Origin: Alphaproteobacteria bacterium MarineAlpha10_Bin2
GTDB taxonomy: Bacteria; Pseudomonadota; Alphaproteobacteria; UBA828
Length of the DNA stretch: 10,538 nucleotides
Assembly: GCA_002937555.1 (NCBI GenBank)
Contig: PTKB01000073.1
Coordinates: 1 to 10,538 of the forward strand
Reading direction: 5' to 3'
Position 1 is the stretch's first letter, and the number at the start of each line of letters is the position of its first letter. A program made the translations under genes and the position numbers. Under the pieces are notes generated by a model that saw nothing but the letters and a program-made list of their open reading frames with translations, was not told the origin of the DNA and ran no database searches. Shown in pieces: positions 1 to 7,571 of the stretch.

Positions 1-216
1 AACCCATACCGAGCGCCAGCGCGATCAGCGGCGAGAGAACGAAAGATATTGTCGTACCAGGGGCCGGCGATATAGCCGCCATTGGACGGCGCCCGGGCGA
101 CGCCAAGCCCCGCCGGTCGGCCCGGCGCCGATGACCTGCCAGGGCTCCTTCAGCGCCGGCAGAAACCGGGCCGAGAAACGCGTGAGCCGCGCAACATCCG
201 TCTCTTTACTCGCCAT
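1..216 (-). pseudogene. 5' part of an unidentified membrane-protein gene, apparently frame-disrupted and cut by the window edge
   Basis: An ATG at 216 opens a frame beginning MASKETDVARLTRFSARF that stops at 25-27. Coding-like codon use (G/C in third positions) switches frame twice. From about 110 the next frame reads APSNGGYIAGPWYDNIF, and from about 42 the third frame reads VLSPLIALALGMG, which looks like the start of a membrane segment. Removing one base from the CCCC run at 108-111 and one from the AAA run at 42-44 (plus-strand view) joins all three pieces into one frame that leaves the window. Both breaks fall in homopolymers, so sequencing or assembly error is as likely as a true pseudogene. 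I do not recognise the family. Alternatively only a short ORF starting at ATG 82 is real. A TAATAT hexamer lies at 226-231 but has no convincing -35 partner. Confidence 0.4.
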
Positions 217-299
217 TACGCCGATATATTAGCGCAGATTCGGAAGCTTCGGGTTGCTTAGCCGGGCGGCCGGCGGGGGAAGGGAAGATGAATGAGACC

Positions 300-755
300 C
301 TATTGGAAGGGCCGCCCCGCATCGAACAGATTGCGCCCGTTGGGGCCCTTGCTGCCGCGCGGCTCTTTTGTGGCATCGAAATTCAGCTCGACGATGACGC
401 CGCTCGGGTCCTGCACGAAGAGCTGCCACAGCTTGAAATCGGGGATATCGAATTGCCGCCAGGTACAGCGGTACTTTTTACAGACTTCCTTCATTTTATC
501 GAAGCCCTTGGCGCGCAGCGCAACATGGTCGACGGGTGCTGAGCCCTGGTTATATTTGTAATTGCCGGCATGGGTCTTGGCAGCGTCGCCGCCATAGATG
601 TGGAACATGGTTTCGCCCATCTCCAGCCAGACGCCGGGAAATTTAAATTCCGGCCGCTCGACCTTCTTCATGCCGAGAACCTTGGTGTAGAACTTCTCGG
701 TCGCGGCCAAATCCTTGCTCTTGATCGCCACATGGTGCAGGTCAATCAACGGCAT
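300..755 (-). CDS. VOC (vicinal oxygen chelate / glyoxalase-fold) family protein
   Basis: This is a 151-residue protein with the size and pattern of a single-chain VOC-superfamily enzyme: two beta-alpha-beta-beta-beta modules that bind a divalent metal. The first module opens with LHHVAIKSKDL and then KFYTKVLGM (residues 6-29); the second starts at VDHVALRAKGF (75-85) and ends in VQDPSGVIVELNF (114-126). H8, H77 and E123 sit where family metal ligands are found. The family includes glyoxalases, dioxygenases, epimerases and resistance proteins, and the substrate cannot be told from sequence. An in-frame upstream ATG at 770 is unlikely to be the start, because a strong GGAGGT lies between it and the ATG at 755. 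The tail after residue 127 (Lys, Gly and Pro rich) looks disordered. It is the last gene of the co-directional run, 41 bases after the M81 gene. Confidence 0.9.
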   Translation of the reverse strand: MPLIDLHHVAIKSKDLAATEKFYTKVLGMKKVERPEFKFPGVWLEMGETMFHIYGGDAAKTHAGNYKYNQGSAPVDHVALRAKGFDKMKEVCKKYRCTWRQFDIPDFKLWQLFVQDPSGVIVELNFDATKEPRGSKGPNGRNLFDAGRPFQ

Positions 756-761
756 GGCGGA

Positions 762-767
762 ACCTCC
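762..767 (-). promoter_or_regulatory. Ribosome binding site of the VOC gene
   Basis: The minus strand reads GGAGGT, six bases before the ATG at 755. It is the best Shine-Dalgarno sequence in the window, and it rules in the ATG at 755 over the in-frame ATG at 770, which lies upstream of it. Confidence 0.8.
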
Positions 768-796
768 CATTTAGAATAGCTACGATCGGCTGCATC

Positions 797-2350
797 TTAC
801 TCCTTCTCCGCATAGGAGCAATATCCACCGCCGACACCAGCATCAGGGCTGAGTACGCGCGGCCCATTAGGTTTGATACGCAGGCCAGGTCGCAGGTTTC
901 GGTAGGGAAATTTGCGCGTGTCGGCGAGATTTGGGCCGGGGGCGATGGCGGTGATAATTCGCGCCGCGATTGGCTGGAAATCGGCGCGGAAATGCACCGA
1001 GCTTTTGAGTACCAGGATTTTCTGTTCGCTCGGCTCGAGGCCGAGATGGCGGAAGAGCGACTGGTCCGCCGCCTGAAATTTCCGGCTGGCGACGATGACG
1101 CGCACATCGGCGCCTTTGTCGGCGACCTGAAGCAGCGCCATTTTGCCCAATTCCATGCGCGCGCCGCGCCACATCGGGCCGGTGGCGGTGAAATGACCGT
1201 CGCCAAGGCGCTCGACGCGAAACTTGCCTTCGAACGGGCGCTGGCCGGGTTGGCCGGATTTCGCTCCGAGCGCCGCCGAAAAGCGGTGACCCTCGCCGGC
1301 ATGATGCGCTGCCTCGGCCACTTCGGGATCGTGCAGGATGGCCAGCACGGCGCCCTTTGCGCCGCCGCGCAACAACGCCTCGAGCATGCCCACGGTATCG
1401 GAATTGCCGCCGGCGCCGGGATTGTCCTGGGTGTCGGCGATGACGAACGGGCCCGCATCGCTATTCGCCATGGCAAGCTGTACCGCCTCGTCGGGGCTGA
1501 AAAGTTGTTCCGAGAAGTCGCCCTCGGCGGCTTCGATTTCATCGGCCAAACGATCGACCGCATGCCGCACCGCCGCCGCATCCGGGCCGCAGCCATAGAC
1601 TGACGGGCCGCAGATGGAAATATCAGCGGGCGGAAATCCCATGGCGAAAGACAGCCGCCACACGCCAGGCGCCGCTTCCAAATCGGCGAGGCGGCGATAG
1701 AGTCCGCCGGCCGGCTCTTCCATGGTGCATTGGGCATTGATCGGAATGAGAAAATCGATCGGCCGGAGGTGATGGGCGGAAGCGCCGCCGGCGTGCAATA
1801 TATCGCCCATCAGCTGCGCCGCACGGGCACCGGTTTCGCCCATATCGATATGAGGATAGTTGCGATAGGCGGTGAGCGCGGATGCGGCGTCGCACATCTC
1901 GGCGCTGATATTGGCGTGAAGATCGAGGCTGGCGACAATCGGCGTTTCGGGCGCCAGCGCGGCGCGGACGCGGCTGAGGAGCGCGCCCTCGCCGTCTTGA
2001 AAATGCTCCGTCACCATGGCGCCGTGCAGATCGAGATAGACGGCGTCGGGTTTTGTCGCGGCGATGTCTTCCAGCAGCATGGCGGAGACGCGCTCGAACG
2101 CGTCCTCCGTCACATGCGCCGAGGGCGAAGCGGAACACCAGGAAAGCGGCAGAAGCTCATGGCCCGCATCGTGGGCCGCAGCGACAAATCCGGCGAGCGG
2201 CAAGTTGATTCCCGCCACGGCGTCGAACAGGTCATCGCCACGGGTTAGCGCCGGCCAGGCATCGGCTTGGGCGAAGGCGCCATAGTCTGCCTGGACCGGG
2301 GCGAATGTGTTGGTTTCGTGCTGAAACCCGCCGACGGCGATTCGCGCCAT
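797..2350 (-). CDS. M81 family metallopeptidase (MlrC-like)
   Basis: This 517-residue protein begins ARIAVGGFQHETNTFAP, the typical opening of M81/MlrC-like proteins, named after microcystinase C, which cleaves linearised microcystin. Other family landmarks are YLDLHGAMV (105-113), SLDLHANIS (141-149), YRNYPHIDMGETG (162-174), an EEPAGGLYRRL segment (211-221), and ADTQDNPGAGGNSDTVG (305-321) opening the C-terminal domain. H109, H145 and H167 are candidate metal ligands. No signal peptide is seen, so it is probably cytoplasmic. Most family members have no known substrate and nothing here implies toxin degradation. The open frame continues 55 codons upstream into ilvD, but the family N-terminus fits the ATG at 2350. 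That start lies only 4 bases after the ilvD TAG, with no clear Shine-Dalgarno, which suggests translation by reinitiation after ilvD. Confidence 0.93.
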   Translation of the reverse strand: MARIAVGGFQHETNTFAPVQADYGAFAQADAWPALTRGDDLFDAVAGINLPLAGFVAAAHDAGHELLPLSWCSASPSAHVTEDAFERVSAMLLEDIAATKPDAVYLDLHGAMVTEHFQDGEGALLSRVRAALAPETPIVASLDLHANISAEMCDAASALTAYRNYPHIDMGETGARAAQLMGDILHAGGASAHHLRPIDFLIPINAQCTMEEPAGGLYRRLADLEAAPGVWRLSFAMGFPPADISICGPSVYGCGPDAAAVRHAVDRLADEIEAAEGDFSEQLFSPDEAVQLAMANSDAGPFVIADTQDNPGAGGNSDTVGMLEALLRGGAKGAVLAILHDPEVAEAAHHAGEGHRFSAALGAKSGQPGQRPFEGKFRVERLGDGHFTATGPMWRGARMELGKMALLQVADKGADVRVIVASRKFQAADQSLFRHLGLEPSEQKILVLKSSVHFRADFQPIAARIITAIAPGPNLADTRKFPYRNLRPGLRIKPNGPRVLSPDAGVGGGYCSYAEKE

Positions 2351-2354
2351 CGAA

Positions 2355-4076
2355 CTAAATGTCGGCGAAACAGGAAGTTTCCGCCGCGGCGCCGGGATGA
2401 GTGACGGCGCCTTTGTAGGCCGGGCCGACGGTGGCGGCATATTTCCACAGCACGCCGGAGCGGTAATCGTTGTCGCGCGGCTTCCATTGCTCGCGCCTTG
2501 CCGCCAGTTCGGCATCGTCGAGGGCGACGCTCATCTCGCCGGTCTCCGCATCGATGGTTATCTGATCGCCGTCCTGCAACAGGGCGATCGGCCCGCCGAC
2601 AGCGGCCTCAGGCCCGACATGGCCGACGCAGAAGCCGCGCGTCGCGCCGGAAAAACGTCCATCGGTGATGAGCGCCACTTTGTCGCCCATGCCCTGGCCG
2701 TAAATCTGCGACGTCACGGCCAGCATCTCGCGCATTCCGGGGCCGCCTTTTGGGCCCTCATAGCGGATGACGAGCACATCGCCCTCTTTATATTCCCGGC
2801 CGACCACGGCTTTCATCGCATCTTCTTCCGTATCGAAGCAGCGCGCCGGGCCGACATGGCGCAAGTTTTTCATGCCCGCCACTTTCACGATGGCGCCTTC
2901 GGGCGCGAGATTGCCCTTGAGGCCGACCAGGCCGCCGGTCGGCGACAGCGGCGCCGAAGTGCTGAGCACGACGTCTTGATCGGTGGGGAATTTCACATCG
3001 GCCAAATTTTCGGCCATGGTCTTGCCCGTGACGGTCAGGCAATCGCCATGCAGGTAACCGCCTTCGAGGAGCGCCTTCAGCACGATCGGCACGCCGCCGA
3101 CATCGAACAGATCCTTGGCGACATAACGCCCGCCGGGCTTGAGGTCGGCGATATAGGGCGTGCGCCGGAACACCTCGCCGACCGCCGCCAAATCGAAATC
3201 GATGCCGGCCTCGCTGGCGATCGCCGGAAGATGCAGGCCCGCATTGGTCGAACCGCCGGTGGCGGCGACGATGGTGGCGGCGTTCTCCAAGGCTTCGCGC
3301 GTGACAATGTCGCGCGGGCGAATGCCCTTTTCGATCAATTCCATGACCTGGACGCCCGACGCCACGGCGAACTCATCGCGCGATTCATACACGGCCGGCG
3401 CGCCGGCGGAATGGGGCAGCGCCAAGCCGATGGCCTCGGAGACGCAAGCCATGGTGTTGGCGGTGAACTGGCCGCCGCAGGAGCCGCCCGACGGGCAGGC
3501 CACGGCCTCGATTTCATCGAGTTCTTCTTGCGTCGCCTTGCCGCTCGAAAATTTGCCGTAATATTCATAGACGTCCATCACCGTCACGTCCCGGCCGCGA
3601 AACCGCCCCGGCATGATGGTGCCGCCATAGAGAAACACCGACGGCACATTGAGCCGCACCATCGACATCATTATGCCGGGCAGCGATTTGTCGCAGCCGG
3701 CAATGCCGACCAGCGCGTCATAGGAATGGCCGCGCATCGTCAACTCGACGGAATCGGCGATCACGTCGCGCGACACCAGCGAGGATTTCATGCCCTGGTG
3801 GCCCATGGCGATGCCGTCGGTCACGGTGATGGTGGTGAATTCGCGCGGCATGCCGCCGGCTTCGTCGACACCGGCCTTGGCGGCTTGCGCTTGACGCCGG
3901 AGCGTGATGTTGCACGGCGCGGTTTCGTTCCAAGTCGTCGCCACGCCGATGATCGGCCGGTTCATCGCCTCGCGCGAAATGCCCATGGCGTAGAAGAAGG
4001 CGCGGTGCGCCGCGCTTTTCGGGCCTTCCGTGATGTGTCGGCTGGGCATTTTGGATTTGTCGAACTTGGAACTCAT
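2355..4076 (-). CDS. ilvD: Dihydroxy-acid dehydratase
   Basis: IlvD removes water from 2,3-dihydroxy-isovalerate and 2,3-dihydroxy-3-methylvalerate to give the 2-keto acids leading to valine, isoleucine, leucine and pantothenate. The 573-residue protein covers the whole IlvD/Edd family. Iron-sulfur ligand candidates are C55 (ETAPCN), C128 (AGCDKSLPG) and C200 (SGGSCGGQFTANTM), with 73- and 72-residue spacing like that of plant-type [2Fe-2S] enzymes; D129 and K130 belong to the metal site, and S476 in TDGRFSGATRG matches the catalytic serine. It is shorter than the roughly 616-residue E. coli enzyme, as in many alphaproteobacteria. The ATG at 4076 is chosen over an in-frame GTG at 4088 because GGAG at 4083-4086 is six bases upstream of it. 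The gene follows valS by 50 bases. A weak promoter-like pair (TTTAAC, 17 bases, TAAGAT; 4131 to 4103) overlaps the valS stop. Confidence 0.97.
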   Translation of the reverse strand: MSSKFDKSKMPSRHITEGPKSAAHRAFFYAMGISREAMNRPIIGVATTWNETAPCNITLRRQAQAAKAGVDEAGGMPREFTTITVTDGIAMGHQGMKSSLVSRDVIADSVELTMRGHSYDALVGIAGCDKSLPGIMMSMVRLNVPSVFLYGGTIMPGRFRGRDVTVMDVYEYYGKFSSGKATQEELDEIEAVACPSGGSCGGQFTANTMACVSEAIGLALPHSAGAPAVYESRDEFAVASGVQVMELIEKGIRPRDIVTREALENAATIVAATGGSTNAGLHLPAIASEAGIDFDLAAVGEVFRRTPYIADLKPGGRYVAKDLFDVGGVPIVLKALLEGGYLHGDCLTVTGKTMAENLADVKFPTDQDVVLSTSAPLSPTGGLVGLKGNLAPEGAIVKVAGMKNLRHVGPARCFDTEEDAMKAVVGREYKEGDVLVIRYEGPKGGPGMREMLAVTSQIYGQGMGDKVALITDGRFSGATRGFCVGHVGPEAAVGGPIALLQDGDQITIDAETGEMSVALDDAELAARREQWKPRDNDYRSGVLWKYAATVGPAYKGAVTHPGAAAETSCFADI

Positions 4077-4126
4077 TTTACTCTCCACCTGAATTTTGCG
4101 CGATCTTAGCCGCCCGTCCCGGCCGG

Positions 4127-6778
4127 TTAAAGCGCGTCAATGCGTTTTGCCGCCTCGGATATTTTGACATGCGCCGCTTCCGCCTCGGATTTGCGGCGGC
4201 GCTGTTCGGCCACCACATGCTCCGGCGCCTTGGCGAGAAATTTTTCGTTGCCGAGCTTAGCCTCGATCTTGGCGATTTCCTGGGCGATGCGGGCGAGCTC
4301 TTTGTCGAGCCGGGCGCGCTCCTGTTCGACATCGATAACGCCGGCCAACGGCAAGGCCACGGAGTGACCTTCGATCACCAGCTGAACCGAGCCCTTCGGC
4401 GGCGCGCCGTCCAGGGCGGCCATGCCGTCGAGGCGCGCCAATTGGACGATCTGCTCACGCTGGTTTTCGGCCCAATCCGGAAAGCCGTTTTCGCCGCGCA
4501 GAAGCAGCGGAATTTTCGCTCCCGCCGGGACGTTCATTTCCGCCCGCGCGGCGCGCACGCCGGAGACCAGCGCGATCACCCGGTCGATCTCCGCCGACGC
4601 CGCTTCATATTGAAGGGCGGAATCATTCAGGTCCGGCCACGCTGTGGTGATCAGTGGCTGAGTACGGTTTTCATCGAGGCGGCCCCACAGCTCTTCGGTC
4701 ACGAACGGCATGAAGGGATGGAGGAGGCCGAGAATCTGTTCCAGCACCCAGGCGGCGGTGGCGCGGGTTTCGTCTTTTTCCGCACCGTCCGGCCCGTTCA
4801 ACACTGGCTTCGAAAATTCCACGAACCAATCGCAGAAGACGCCCCAGGCAAACTGATAGATCGCATTCGCCGCCTCGTTGAAGCGATAAGCCTCGAGCGC
4901 CGTGTTGATGGTGCCGGCGGCGCGCGCGGCCTCACCGACGATCCAGCGGTTGACGGTGCCGGTGCAGGCAGCCGGGTCATAGGCCGGGTCGCGGGTGCAA
5001 GCGTTGGCTTCGCAGAAGCGCGCGGCGTTCCACAGTTTGGTGGCGAAATTGCGATAGCCTTCGACGCGGCTCTCGGACAGTTTGATATCGCGTCCTTGGG
5101 CCTCCATCGCCGCCAGGGTGAAGCGCATGGCGTCGGCGCCGTAACTGTCGATCAGCTCCAGGGGGTCGATGACGTTGCCTTTGCTCTTGGACATTTTCTG
5201 GCCCTCGGCGTCGCGCACCAGGGCATGGATATAGACGGTGCGAAACGGCACATCGCCCATGAAATGCATGCCCAGCATGATCATGCGCGCGACCCAGAAG
5301 AAGATGATGTCGAAACCGGTGATGAGATCGTCATTGGGGTAATAGGTCTCGAGCGCTTCGGTCTTTTCCGGCCAGCCGAGAGTGGAAAACGGCCACAGTC
5401 CGGAAGAGAACCAAGTATCGAGGACATCGGCATCTTGGGTCAACGCGACCGCCTCGCCGTAATGCGCCGTCGCCTGCTCGTGCGCCGCCGCCTCGTCCAT
5501 GGCGACGAAGATTTTTTGGTCCGGGCCGTACCAGGCCGGGATACGGTGGCCCCACCAGAGCTGGCGCGAGATACACCAGGGCTGGATGTTGCGCATCCAT
5601 TCGAAATAGGTGTTCTCCCATTGCTTGGGCACGAACTTGATGCGCCCGGTCTCAACCGCCTCGATGGCGGGTATGGCCAGCGTCTTGGCGTCGGCGAACC
5701 ATTGATCGGTGAGCCAAGGCTCGACCACGACGCCGGAACGGTCGCCATGGGGAAGTGCGTGGCGGTGCGGCTCAATCTTCTCGACCAGGCCGAGCGCTTC
5801 CATATCGGCGACGACTTTTTTACGCGCGGCGTAGCGATCGAGGCCGCGATAGGCTTCGGGCACATTGTCGTTGAGGCTGGCGTCGGCATCGAAGATGTTG
5901 ATCAATTCGAGATCGTGGCGGCGGGCGACCTCGAAATCATTGAAGTCATGCGCCGGCGTGATCTTCACCGCGCCCGAGCCCTGCTCCGGATCGGCATAGT
6001 CGTCGGCCACCACGATCAGGCGGCGACCGACCAGCGGAAGTATGGCGTGGCCGCCGATCAGGTTTTGCCAACGCGCGTCGTCGGGATGGACGGCGACGGC
6101 GGTGTCGCCGAGCATGGTTTCCGGGCGCGTGGTGGCGACGATGATGAATTCGCCGTCACGGCCTTCTATGGGATATCGGAAGTGCCATAGGGAGCCGTCG
6201 CTCTCGCGCGGCTCAACTTCGAGATCGGAAATCGCGGTGTGAAACTTGGGGTCCCAATTAACGAGGCGCTTGTCGCGGTAAATCAGGCCCTCTTCATAGA
6301 GCGCAACGAAGACCGTGCGCACGGCGTTGGACAGCCCTTCGTCCATGGTGAAACGGTCGCGCGACCAATCGGGCGAAGCGCCGAGGCGGCGCAGCTGATT
6401 GGCGATGGCGCCGCCAGATTCCTCCTTCCAGCGCCACACGCGGGCGACAAATTCATCGCGCCCCAAATCGCGGCGGTGAATATTTTCTTCACCAAGCTGG
6501 CGTTCGACCACCATTTGCGTGGCGATGCCGGCGTGATCCATACCGGGCTGCCACAGCGCATCCCTGCCCTTCTTGCGGCGATAGCGCGTGAGCACGTCCT
6601 GGAGCGTCGAATTGAGCGCATGGCCCATATGTAGGCTGCCAGTCACATTGGGCGGCGGCATCATCACGCAATAGGGCGCGGCGCCGGATTTGGGCGCGCA
6701 GGCGAAGTGACCCGCCGCTTCCCAGGCGCGGTAAATCTTGCTCTCGATATCGGTCGGCAGATAGGTCTTGTCCAGCAT
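4127..6778 (-). CDS. valS: Valyl-tRNA synthetase
   Basis: ValRS is the cytoplasmic class Ia enzyme that joins valine to tRNA-Val and edits mischarged threonine. All expected parts are present in 883 residues: PPPNVTGSLHMGH with the HIGH signature as HMGH (50-53), the CP1 editing domain with ATTRPETMLGDTAV (215-228) and TPAHDFND (275-282), the SRQLWWGHRIPAWY block (404-417), and KMSKS in GQKMSKSKGNV (528-532). The C-terminal end is a charged helical segment (about residues 815-883), the coiled-coil arm that grips tRNA in this family. Length is normal for a bacterial ValRS. The ATG at 6778 gives the usual MLDKTYLPTDIESKIY start; only a weak GAGAG precedes it. It lies 81 bases after popZ, as in other alphaproteobacteria, and 50 bases before ilvD. 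No T-box or leader peptide is visible. Confidence 0.98.
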   Translation of the reverse strand: MLDKTYLPTDIESKIYRAWEAAGHFACAPKSGAAPYCVMMPPPNVTGSLHMGHALNSTLQDVLTRYRRKKGRDALWQPGMDHAGIATQMVVERQLGEENIHRRDLGRDEFVARVWRWKEESGGAIANQLRRLGASPDWSRDRFTMDEGLSNAVRTVFVALYEEGLIYRDKRLVNWDPKFHTAISDLEVEPRESDGSLWHFRYPIEGRDGEFIIVATTRPETMLGDTAVAVHPDDARWQNLIGGHAILPLVGRRLIVVADDYADPEQGSGAVKITPAHDFNDFEVARRHDLELINIFDADASLNDNVPEAYRGLDRYAARKKVVADMEALGLVEKIEPHRHALPHGDRSGVVVEPWLTDQWFADAKTLAIPAIEAVETGRIKFVPKQWENTYFEWMRNIQPWCISRQLWWGHRIPAWYGPDQKIFVAMDEAAAHEQATAHYGEAVALTQDADVLDTWFSSGLWPFSTLGWPEKTEALETYYPNDDLITGFDIIFFWVARMIMLGMHFMGDVPFRTVYIHALVRDAEGQKMSKSKGNVIDPLELIDSYGADAMRFTLAAMEAQGRDIKLSESRVEGYRNFATKLWNAARFCEANACTRDPAYDPAACTGTVNRWIVGEAARAAGTINTALEAYRFNEAANAIYQFAWGVFCDWFVEFSKPVLNGPDGAEKDETRATAAWVLEQILGLLHPFMPFVTEELWGRLDENRTQPLITTAWPDLNDSALQYEAASAEIDRVIALVSGVRAARAEMNVPAGAKIPLLLRGENGFPDWAENQREQIVQLARLDGMAALDGAPPKGSVQLVIEGHSVALPLAGVIDVEQERARLDKELARIAQEIAKIEAKLGNEKFLAKAPEHVVAEQRRRKSEAEAAHVKISEAAKRIDAL

Positions 6779-6859
6779 TGCTGAACTCTCTCACAACAGT
6801 TTAGCGGGTTGGGCCGTGGGGATGATCAAGCTCAGGCGCGCATCGCGCCCGGCCGTCTG

Positions 6860-7486
6860 TCACACCGGATCGGAACGGTGAATGATGCGGTCAATTTCCC
6901 GCTGTACCAGCCGTTGCACCATTTGCGGCAAGTGCTTATCGAGCCATTCGCGAAGCATGGGCCGCAACATTTCCAAAACATGGTCCTCGATGGTGCGCCC
7001 GCCGGGCGCAATCTGCTGGCCATCCCGGTCCGTCGATGGCCCGCCCATTTGAGAAGTGAAAGCGGCGAACGCGCCCGCGGCGGTGTCTTCGGTAACATTT
7101 TCCATCAAGGGTGCGTCAGGCTCCGTCTGCGGCGGCGGGGCTTCGTCGAGAATCTCTGGCGCCGCAACGGGTTCCGGCTCCGGCTTCGGCTCAGGCGCCG
7201 GTTCACTCACTTCGACCACGGTCTCGGCTTGCGCCGGCGCTTGCGCCTCGACGACATTGCCGTGTTCATCCACTTCTTCGGTCAGCTCCAGCACTTCTTC
7301 GCCCGCGCCGGTGAGCTCGACTGTCTCGGCGGGCGGGTCTTCTGCCGCCGGGGGACTCCCCTTCTCTGCCGCAGCCTGACCGGCCTCCGGTTTTTCCTCT
7401 TCCTCCCCGTCCTCCGAAATAATTCGGCGAATGGAAGCAAGAATTTCCTCCATGGACGGTTCTTCTTGTGAGGTCTCGTCCGCCAT
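6860..7486 (-). CDS. popZ: PopZ family polar organizing protein (DUF2497)
   Basis: In Caulobacter, PopZ self-assembles into a polar matrix that anchors the chromosome origin through ParB and recruits cell-cycle regulators. This 208-residue protein has its layout: an N-terminal client-binding helix with EPSMEEILASIRRIISED (9-26), a long acidic and proline-rich linker (about 27-125, with runs of Glu, Pro and Ala), a short helix NVTEDTAAGAFAAFTSQM (130-147), and a C-terminal oligomerisation region, TIEDHVLEMLRPMLREWLDK (165-184) and QMVQRLVQREIDRII (188-202). It is somewhat longer than the Caulobacter protein (about 177 residues), mostly in the linker. Position between tolC and valS is the usual alphaproteobacterial context. 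The ATG at 7486 directly follows a perfect palindrome whose centre carries the only Shine-Dalgarno-like AGG, so expression may be controlled there. Base composition matches the neighbours. Confidence 0.93.
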   Translation of the reverse strand: MADETSQEEPSMEEILASIRRIISEDGEEEEKPEAGQAAAEKGSPPAAEDPPAETVELTGAGEEVLELTEEVDEHGNVVEAQAPAQAETVVEVSEPAPEPKPEPEPVAAPEILDEAPPPQTEPDAPLMENVTEDTAAGAFAAFTSQMGGPSTDRDGQQIAPGGRTIEDHVLEMLRPMLREWLDKHLPQMVQRLVQREIDRIIHRSDPV

Positions 7487-7502
7487 TTGATACCTGTATC
7501 AA
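7487..7502. promoter_or_regulatory. Perfect inverted repeat against the popZ start codon
   Basis: TTGATAC-CT-GTATCAA is a 7-base perfect inverted repeat with a 2-base centre, ending on the base before the popZ ATG. On the minus strand its centre and inner arm read ACAGGT, the only Shine-Dalgarno-like sequence ahead of popZ. It could be an operator for a dimeric repressor. An RNA hairpin with a 2-base loop is strained but, if two inner pairs open, could hide the ribosome site. I know of no named regulator for this exact site; the function is inference. Confidence 0.45.
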
Positions 7503-7571
7503 GTCAAACATTCATGCGAATTGAGGAGCTTACGGCAAGGTGATTTAGAATGCCAGCAGTGCTTTCACGCC

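Noticed and set aside
261..274. Hairpin GCCGG-GCGG-CCGGC after the VOC gene as the operon terminator
   Set aside because: Well placed, but only five pairs and no T run downstream; could be chance in GC-rich DNA.
742..1737. 331-codon minus-strand open frame inside the M81 gene
   Set aside because: Arg/Ser/Pro/Ala-rich translation in another frame of a clear family gene; no motifs.
2351..2515. 55-codon N-terminal extension of the M81 frame into ilvD
   Set aside because: The family starts at ARIAVGGFQHETNTF; the extension overlaps ilvD coding sequence and has no family match.
2397..4109. 570-codon plus-strand open frame opposite ilvD
   Set aside because: It mirrors ilvD codon structure, has low-complexity His/Arg/Ala-rich translation and no family motifs; long antisense frames are common in GC-rich genes.
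4169..6190. 673-codon plus-strand open frame opposite valS
   Set aside because: Same reason: antisense shadow of an unmistakable valS, no recognisable domain and no ribosome site.
6835..6849. GC-rich hairpin GGCGCG-CAT-CGCGCC between popZ and valS as a terminator
   Set aside because: No T run follows on the minus strand, and valS has no strong promoter of its own, so termination here is not supported.
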